Positions 59,018 to 64,000 of a stretch of 64,000 nucleotides of DNA are shown here, one piece after another. Numbering within the stretch: position 1 is the stretch's first letter; every line of letters begins with the position of its first letter. Source of the stretch: Pseudomonas capsici (GTDB taxonomy: Bacteria; Pseudomonadota; Gammaproteobacteria; Pseudomonadales; Pseudomonadaceae); NCBI RefSeq assembly GCF_017165765.1, contig NZ_JAFGZD010000007.1:1-64000 (forward strand), read 5' to 3'. Under the pieces are notes generated by a model. That model was not told where the DNA came from. It was given only the letters and a program-made list of their open reading frames with translations, and did no database searches. The position numbers and the translations under genes are program-made.

Positions 59018-59146
59018 AAAAAAAACCCCGGACTTCATATGGGGAGGGGGGAAGTTCGGGGTTCAAGGTCCAGATCCTTAGGGCGGGATCCGGATATCTG
59101 CCAACACTTAACACAACTAGGAGCATGACGGGTTTTTCAACCAATC
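59018..59146 (-). ncRNA. ersA: Small RNA ErsA
   Basis: An sRNA of about 129 nt is predicted between engB and polA, the place of ErsA in Pseudomonas (about 132 nt) and of Spot 42 in E. coli. Its 3' end is an intrinsic terminator (stem 59024-59036 with 59051-59063) whose loop reads CCCCCTCCCC on the RNA strand, then eight T (59025-59018). The C-rich single strand is a typical target-pairing site. An AlgU-type promoter lies at 59153-59182. The start is inferred from the promoter. In P. aeruginosa ErsA acts on algC and envelope targets; a like role here is inferred. Confidence 0.82.
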
Positions 59147-59152
59147 GGAGTC

Positions 59153-59182
59153 TCTGACTGGCTTCGGACCGGTTAAGTTCCC
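59153..59182 (-). promoter_or_regulatory. AlgU (sigma-22/RpoE-type) promoter of ersA
   Basis: On the minus strand GGGAACTT (59182-59175) is a near-perfect -35. It is followed 17 bases later by TCAGA (59157-59153), close to the TCTGA -10 of AlgU promoters. This ties the sRNA to envelope stress. Confidence 0.78.
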
Positions 59183-59214
59183 AACCTGTCGAAATGTTCA
59201 TGTTGGCGATGCGC

Positions 59215-59240
59215 GGGCAAGCCTGGGTTCAGGCTTGCCC
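59215..59240 (-). other. Stem-loop at the polA 3' end
   Basis: GGGCAAGCCT and AGGCTTGCCC form a perfect ten-pair stem with a six-base loop 8 bp past the polA stop. No T-run follows; it resembles a REP half-element or an mRNA end. Confidence 0.5.
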
Positions 59241-59248
59241 GACAGCGG

Positions 59249-62011
59249 TCAGTGCGCCTCGTCCCAGTTGTTGCCCACGCCCACTTCAACCAGTAGCGGC
59301 ACGGCCAGTTGCGCGGCGCTGCTCATGTGCGGGCGAATCTGTTCGCTGATCTGCTCGACCAGATCCTCGTGCACTTCCAGTACCAGTTCGTCGTGGACCT
59401 GCAGGATGACGCGGGCATCGAGACGCGACTCTTCCAGCCAGTCGTTCACCGCAACCATGGCTTTCTTGATGATGTCGGCGGCTGTGCCCTGCATCGGCGC
59501 GTTGATTGCCGTGCGTTCGGCTCCGGCGCGTTTCATGCCGTTGTCGGAGTTGATATCCGGAAGGTAGAGCCGACGCCCGAAGAAGGTTTCGACATAGCCT
59601 TGCTCCTTGGCCTTCTCGCGAGTGCGCTCCATGTAATCCCGCACGCCAGGGTAGCGAGCGAAGTAACGTTCGATATACGCCTTGGCCTGCTTGCCATCGA
59701 CGCCGATCTGTCGGGCCAGGCCTGATGCGCCCATGCCATAGATAAGTCCGAAGTTGATGGCCTTGGCGCTGCGGCGCTGATCGCTGGTGACCTGATCCAG
59801 TTCTACCCCGAATACTTCGGCCGCTGTCGCACGGTGCACGTCCAGGCCATTGCGGAAGGCATCCAGCAGCCCTTCGTCGCTGGCCAGGTGCGCCATGATC
59901 CGCAACTCGATCTGCGAGTAGTCCGCTGCCAGCAGTTTGTAACCCGGCTGGGCAATGAACGCCTGACGAATCCTGCGTCCTTCTGCGGTACGCACCGGGA
60001 TGTTCTGCAGGTTGGGCTCACTGGACGAGAACCGTCCGGTGGCTGCGCCCGCTTGGTTGTAAGAGGTGTGAACGCGCCCGGTCCTCGGGTTGATCTGGCC
60101 TGGCAGGCTGTCGGTGTAGGTGCTTTTCAGCTTGCTGATCGAGCGGTACTGCAACAGCAATGTGGGAAGCTCATGGCCTTGCTCGGCCAGCTTGACCAGC
60201 ACATCTTCCGAGGTCGAAGGCTTGCCCGTGGGCGTTTTACCCAGAATCGGCAGCTTCAGTTTTTCATAAAGGATTTTCCCGAGCTGGGTCGTGGAACCCA
60301 GGTTGAACTCCTTACCCGCCAGCGCGAACGCCTGACGCTCCAGTTCGACCATGGTATTGCCCAGCTCGACACTTTGAATGCCGAGCAGATTGGCATCCAC
60401 TTTGGCACCTTCGCGTTCGATTTTCGCCAGCACCGGCACCAGCGGCATTTCGATTTCGGTCAGAACGCGGGCCAGCTCAGGCTCGGCTTCCAGTTTTGCA
60501 AAAAGGGTCTGATGCAGGCGCAAGGTCACATCGGCATCTTCAGCCGCATAAGGGCCGGCCTGCTCCAGAGCTATCTGGTCGAACGTCAGTTGCTTTTTGC
60601 CCTTGCCGGCAATGTCTTCGAAGCTGGTGGTCTGGTGGCCGAGGTACTTCATCGCCAGGCTGTCCATATTGTGGGCAGTGGCTACGGAGTTCAGCACGTA
60701 GGATTCCAGCATGGTGTCGAAGGCAACGCCGCGCACGGTAATGCCATTTTCCTGAACGCCGCCAATGGCGCAGTTGGCCAGGATATTCATGTCGAACTTG
60801 GCGTTTTGCCCGACTTTCAGGATGGCCGGGTCTTCCAGCAGCGGTTTGAGGGCCAGCAGCACGGTGTCGCGGTCCAGTTGCTCAGGCACGCCCATGTAGG
60901 AGTGGGTCAGCGGGATATAGGCGGCTTCCCCGGCCTTGACGGCAAACGACAGGCCGACCAGTTGCGCCTGCTGGGCATCCAGACCGGTGGCCTCGGTGTC
61001 GAAGGCGATCAGGCTGGCGGTGCGCAGTTTTTCCAGCCAGACGTCGAAGCGGGTCTGATCGAGGATGGTTTCGTAGTTCAGTTCGACTTCGGAGACCACT
61101 TCTTCCTTGACGATTTCCACGCCGGCACGTTTGGCTTGCCGCTGCAGATCCTCAAGCCAGCTCTTGAATTCAAGCTGGGTGTAAAGCTCGGTGAGCTTTT
61201 CCAGATCAGGTTCGCCCACCTGCAACTCGTCGAGGGTGATATCCAGCGGCACATCGACCTTGATGGTCGCCAGCTCATAGGACAGAAACGCCATGTCGCG
61301 ATGCTCTGCGAGCTTGGGTGCCAGGGTCTTGGCACCCCGGAAGGCCATGCCCGCGACCAGATCGAGGTTTTCATAAAGCTCTTTCAAACCGCCGCCGACA
61401 CCCACCAGCAGGCCCACGGCCGTTTTTTCGCCTACGCCCGGAACGCCGGGGATGTTGTCGACTTTATCGCCCATCAGGGCCAGATAATCGATGATGTGCT
61501 CGGGACCGACGCCGAACTTTTCTTTCACGCCGGGGACATCCAGCACGCTGCCGGTCATGGTGTTGACCAGCGTAATGTGGCCGTCGACCAGTTGCGCCAT
61601 GTCCTTGTCGCCGGTGGAGATGATTACGGGACGATCTGCCGCCGCACTACTGCACGCCAGGGTGCCGATCACGTCGTCAGCCTCGACACCTTCCACACAC
61701 AGCAGCGGATAACCCAGCCCTTTGACGCAGGCATGCAACAGGTCGACCTGGACGCGCAGATCGTCCGGCATGCTTGGGCGGTTGGCTTTGTACTCGGCGA
61801 ACAGATCGTCCCGGAAAGTCCCGCCCTTGGCATCGAAAACCACGGCAAACGGGCTTTGCGGGTACTGCCGGCGCAGGCTCTTGAGCATGTTCAGCACGCC
61901 CTTGACGGCACCGGTCGGCAAACCTTTGGACGTGGTGAGAGGTGGCAGCGCATGGAAGGCGCGGTACAGGTAAGAAGAACCGTCCACCAGGACGAGGGGC
62001 GCTTGGCTCAT
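59249..62011 (-). CDS. polA: DNA polymerase I
   Basis: Pol I repairs gaps and removes RNA primers. The start at 62011 ([21 protein letters not shown]) gives 920 residues; a TTG four codons upstream is less likely. The 5' nuclease domain is at about 1-290. The proofreading domain keeps its acids in [11 protein letters not shown] near 338. The polymerase domain has motif [14 protein letters not shown] near 698, motif [17 protein letters not shown] near 745 and motif [10 protein letters not shown] near 875. All three activities look intact. Confidence 0.98.
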   Translation of the reverse strand: MSQAPLVLVDGSSYLYRAFHALPPLTTSKGLPTGAVKGVLNMLKSLRRQYPQSPFAVVFDAKGGTFRDDLFAEYKANRPSMPDDLRVQVDLLHACVKGLGYPLLCVEGVEADDVIGTLACSSAAADRPVIISTGDKDMAQLVDGHITLVNTMTGSVLDVPGVKEKFGVGPEHIIDYLALMGDKVDNIPGVPGVGEKTAVGLLVGVGGGLKELYENLDLVAGMAFRGAKTLAPKLAEHRDMAFLSYELATIKVDVPLDITLDELQVGEPDLEKLTELYTQLEFKSWLEDLQRQAKRAGVEIVKEEVVSEVELNYETILDQTRFDVWLEKLRTASLIAFDTEATGLDAQQAQLVGLSFAVKAGEAAYIPLTHSYMGVPEQLDRDTVLLALKPLLEDPAILKVGQNAKFDMNILANCAIGGVQENGITVRGVAFDTMLESYVLNSVATAHNMDSLAMKYLGHQTTSFEDIAGKGKKQLTFDQIALEQAGPYAAEDADVTLRLHQTLFAKLEAEPELARVLTEIEMPLVPVLAKIEREGAKVDANLLGIQSVELGNTMVELERQAFALAGKEFNLGSTTQLGKILYEKLKLPILGKTPTGKPSTSEDVLVKLAEQGHELPTLLLQYRSISKLKSTYTDSLPGQINPRTGRVHTSYNQAGAATGRFSSSEPNLQNIPVRTAEGRRIRQAFIAQPGYKLLAADYSQIELRIMAHLASDEGLLDAFRNGLDVHRATAAEVFGVELDQVTSDQRRSAKAINFGLIYGMGASGLARQIGVDGKQAKAYIERYFARYPGVRDYMERTREKAKEQGYVETFFGRRLYLPDINSDNGMKRAGAERTAINAPMQGTAADIIKKAMVAVNDWLEESRLDARVILQVHDELVLEVHEDLVEQISEQIRPHMSSAAQLAVPLLVEVGVGNNWDEAH

Positions 62012-62085
62012 GAGCAGAATCAACCTTTTCGGCGGGGTCGGCGCTAGAATGCGCGGACCATTGACGACAAAGGGACAAGGTTATC

Positions 62086-62370
62086 ATGCGCACGGCAAAT
62101 CGACTGTTGTTGGCTGGGTTGTTGGTATTTTGTCCCCTGGTGTCTGCAACTGAGGATTCTCCTGCGGACGCTCCAGACGTTACCATCCGCACCGACGGTG
62201 ACAAGACCATTCAGGAGTACCGCCAGAACGGATTTCTTTATGCCGTGAAAATCACGCCCAAGAATGGAAAACCTTATTTTCTTGTGCGCGCCGATGGTAC
62301 GAGTCCCAATTTCATCCGTTCGGACCAACCGGACATGCTGATCCCCCAATGGGAAATATTCAGCTGGTAA
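62086..62370 (+). CDS. Small secreted protein (DUF2782)
   Basis: The 94-residue protein has a signal peptide (about 1-21; ...VFCPLVSA). A short beta-rich domain follows, with VTIRTDGDKTIQEYRQNGFL and ITPKNGKPYFLVRADG. It matches the DUF2782 family that sits between polA and the homoserine kinase gene in Pseudomonas. The function is unknown. It is divergent from polA and 36 bp before thrB. Confidence 0.88.
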   Translation: MRTANRLLLAGLLVFCPLVSATEDSPADAPDVTIRTDGDKTIQEYRQNGFLYAVKITPKNGKPYFLVRADGTSPNFIRSDQPDMLIPQWEIFSW

Positions 62371-62406
62371 CCTTTTAAATTCACTTATTTTGCTGGCAGT
62401 CCTGAT

Positions 62407-63357
62407 ATGTCCGTTTTTACCCCACTGGCTCGGCCCGAGCTGGAAACATTTCTTGCCCCCTACGGGCTCGGCCGTCTGCTCGACTTTCAAGGCATTGCCG
62501 CAGGTAGTGAAAACACCAATTACTTCATCAGCCTGGAGCAGGGCGAGTTCGTCCTGACCCTCGTCGAGCGGGGTCCGATTCAGGATTTGCCGTTCTTCAT
62601 CGAGCTGCTGGATGTACTGCACGACGCCGACTTGCCGGTGCCTTACGCCTTGCGTACCACCGACGGTCAGGCGTTGCGCGAGCTGGCGGAAAAACCGGCG
62701 CTCTTGCAGCCGCGCCTGCCGGGCAAGCACATCAGCGAACCCAACACCCAGCATTGCGTGCAGATCGGCGAGTTGCTCGGCAACCTGCATCTGGCAACGC
62801 GCGCAAATGTTCTGGAACGCAAGACCGATCGTGGTCTGGACTGGATGCTCAGCGAGGGCACGAACTTCCTTTCGCACCTGGGCGAGCCACAGAGAACACT
62901 GCTGGAAAAGGCCTTGCAGGAGATCGAAGCGCTCAAGCCGCAGATCATGGCGCTGCCACGGGCCAACCTGCACGCCGACCTGTTCCGCGACAATGCCCTG
63001 TTTGAAGGCACGCACCTGACAGGCTTGATCGACTTCTACAACGCCTGCTCAGGGCCGATGCTTTATGATCTGGCCATCGCGTTGAACGACTGGTGCTCGC
63101 ATGAAGATGGCCAGATCGACCCGGTACGCGCCCGAGCATTGCTGGGTGCCTATGCAGCCTTGCGGCCTTTCACGGCGGCTGAAACGAAGCTCTGGGCAAC
63201 CATGCTGCGCGTAGGTTGCGTGCGCTTCTGGCTGTCGCGCCTGATCGCAGCCGAATCCTTTGCCGGGCAAGACGTACTGATCCATGACCCGGCAGAATTC
63301 GAAAAGCGCCTTGCACAGCGCCAGGACGTTCACCTGCCCTTGCCGTTTGCCCTGTAA
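62407..63357 (+). CDS. thrB: Homoserine kinase (ThrB type II, APH-like fold)
   Basis: This enzyme phosphorylates homoserine in threonine synthesis. The 316-residue protein is of the aminoglycoside-phosphotransferase-like class (not GHMP). The Brenner motif is NLHADLFRDNALFEG near 187-201, followed by LIDFYNACSGPMLYDLAIALNDW. Early residues GIAAGSENTNYFI form the nucleotide loop. It lies after the DUF2782 gene. Confidence 0.93.
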   Translation: MSVFTPLARPELETFLAPYGLGRLLDFQGIAAGSENTNYFISLEQGEFVLTLVERGPIQDLPFFIELLDVLHDADLPVPYALRTTDGQALRELAEKPALLQPRLPGKHISEPNTQHCVQIGELLGNLHLATRANVLERKTDRGLDWMLSEGTNFLSHLGEPQRTLLEKALQEIEALKPQIMALPRANLHADLFRDNALFEGTHLTGLIDFYNACSGPMLYDLAIALNDWCSHEDGQIDPVRARALLGAYAALRPFTAAETKLWATMLRVGCVRFWLSRLIAAESFAGQDVLIHDPAEFEKRLAQRQDVHLPLPFAL

Positions 63358-63363
63358 ACGCTT

Positions 63364-63408
63364 GTGAGGCAGCTTGCTGGCAACAGTCGCCAGCAAGCTG
63401 CCTCTCAC
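63364..63408. repeat. REP-like palindrome after thrB
   Basis: GAGGCAGCTTGCTGGC (63366-63381) and its exact reverse complement (63389-63404) enclose a seven-base loop. It may serve as a transcript end for the convergent thrB and znuA. Confidence 0.82.
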
Positions 63409-63424
63409 TACCAAACCGGTGGCG

Positions 63425-64000
63425 CTACAGACTTTCCAGGCAACCCGCCAGATCATCACCCAGCTTTTGCAGTACTTGTTCGTAACCCTGAGCGGTGGCG
63501 GGTGTGTAGCCGCCGAGGGCGTCCAGTTCGGCCAGCTTGACCGGTAAGCCTGTCGTCAGGGTTTCGGCCAGGCGAGGGCGCAATGGTGGCTCGCTGAACA
63601 CGCAGGTCTTGCCGACTTCTTTCAAGCGTTCGCGCATGGCAGCGACATGCTGGGCGCCCGGCTGGATTTCGGCGGCGACGCTGAACACGCCGGTGTGCTT
63701 GAGTCCATAAGCCTCTTCGAAGTAGTCGAAGGCTTCGTGGAAGACGAAGTACGGTTTGCCCGCCACAGCGCTGACGCGGCTCTTGATCCGGGTATCCAGA
63801 GCATCGAGGCGCTTGGCGAAGGCTTCGGCGTTGCTCTTGTAGCGAGGAGCGTTGTCGGGGTCGGCGGCCCCAAGGTCGGCAGCCATCTTCGCGGCAATCA
63901 CTCGTGCGTTGACCGAGGACAGCCACAGGTGCGAGTCCAGGCTGCCCGGACGGTGGTCATGGTCGTGCTCTTCTACGCCATGGTCATGATCGTGATCGTC
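63425..64000 (-). CDS. znuA: Zinc ABC transporter substrate-binding protein ZnuA (partial)
   Basis: This is the periplasmic zinc-binding protein of the ZnuABC importer. Only the C-terminal 191 residues lie in the window; the start is beyond 64000. The part seen begins with a His/Asp-rich zinc loop (DDHDHDHG, EEHDHDH), then DSHLWLSSVNARV with a metal ligand His. YFVFHEAFDYFEEAYGL carries the next ligand, and the tail is ETLTTGLPVKLAELDALGG. The frame is open to the edge and looks intact. Confidence 0.93.
   Translation of the reverse strand, partial: DDHDHDHGVEEHDHDHRPGSLDSHLWLSSVNARVIAAKMAADLGAADPDNAPRYKSNAEAFAKRLDALDTRIKSRVSAVAGKPYFVFHEAFDYFEEAYGLKHTGVFSVAAEIQPGAQHVAAMRERLKEVGKTCVFSEPPLRPRLAETLTTGLPVKLAELDALGGYTPATAQGYEQVLQKLGDDLAGCLESL

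Noticed and set aside
59834..62047. 737-codon plus-strand open frame across polA
   Set aside because: It is the antisense shadow of polA in GC-rich codons; polA motifs are intact on the other strand.

Overview
The window is a stretch of Pseudomonas chromosome around the replication origin. The gene order is that of fluorescent pseudomonads: glmS-glmR-glmU-atp operon-parBA-rsmG-mnmG, then mnmE-yidC-yidD-rnpA-rpmH, oriC, and dnaA-dnaN-recF-gyrB, followed by the plsC/gmhB/glyS/glyQ/tag/lpxL/trkA/rsmB/fmt/def/dprA/tsaC/qor/hemF/aroE block. Remembered protein similarity (RsmG, RnpA, GyrB) points to the P. syringae group. That species-level call is an inference from memory, not a search.

Layout. 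At 1-77, directly downstream of glmS, lies what looks like the end of a Tn7-like transposon. At 0.1-20.3 kb nearly everything runs leftward: amino-sugar synthesis (glmS, glmR, glmU), the nine-gene ATP synthase operon (atpIBEFHAGDC), chromosome partition (parAB), tRNA/rRNA modification (rsmG, mnmG, mnmE), membrane insertion (yidC, yidD), RNase P protein and L34. Two intergenic regions rich in DnaA boxes lie upstream of mnmG (about 15.95-16.34 kb) and upstream of dnaA (about 20.52-20.86 kb). About 195 bp of them align in register, which marks two paralogous origin-like regions. The replication/recombination operon dnaA-dnaN-recF-gyrB runs rightward at 20.9-27.1 kb, and recF carries two parS sites. 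A low-GC gene for an eight-segment membrane protein (27.4-28.3 kb) looks like a transferred insert.

From 28.5 to 46.3 kb come lipid and envelope genes (plsC, gmhB, lpxL), glycyl-tRNA synthetase, DNA repair and uptake (tag, dprA), potassium uptake control (trkA), translation start and end processing (fmt, def, rsmB), a LysM protein, tsaC, qor, hemF, aroE and a SulP transporter. From 46.5 to 51 kb lie an Ivy-like periplasmic protein, two small membrane proteins and the AlgB/KinB two-component pair that controls alginate in Pseudomonas. From 51 to 57.2 kb lie a c-di-GMP phosphodiesterase, an AmpDh2-type amidase lipoprotein, and a dsbA-endonuclease-diguanylate cyclase operon. From 57.4 to 64 kb lie cytochrome c4, engB, the AlgU-type sRNA ersA, polA, a small secreted protein, homoserine kinase and the C-terminal part of znuA.

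The most notable signals not explained by genes are five. (1) The TnsB-site-like 20-bp repeats sit at attTn7. (2) The two aligned origin regions. (3) There are 28 perfect TTATCCACA boxes between 92 and 41427, most of them outside the origins, and none seen from 41.4 to 64 kb. (4) A REP-like doublet is read in frame inside dprA. (5) Two in-frame parS sites lie in recF.
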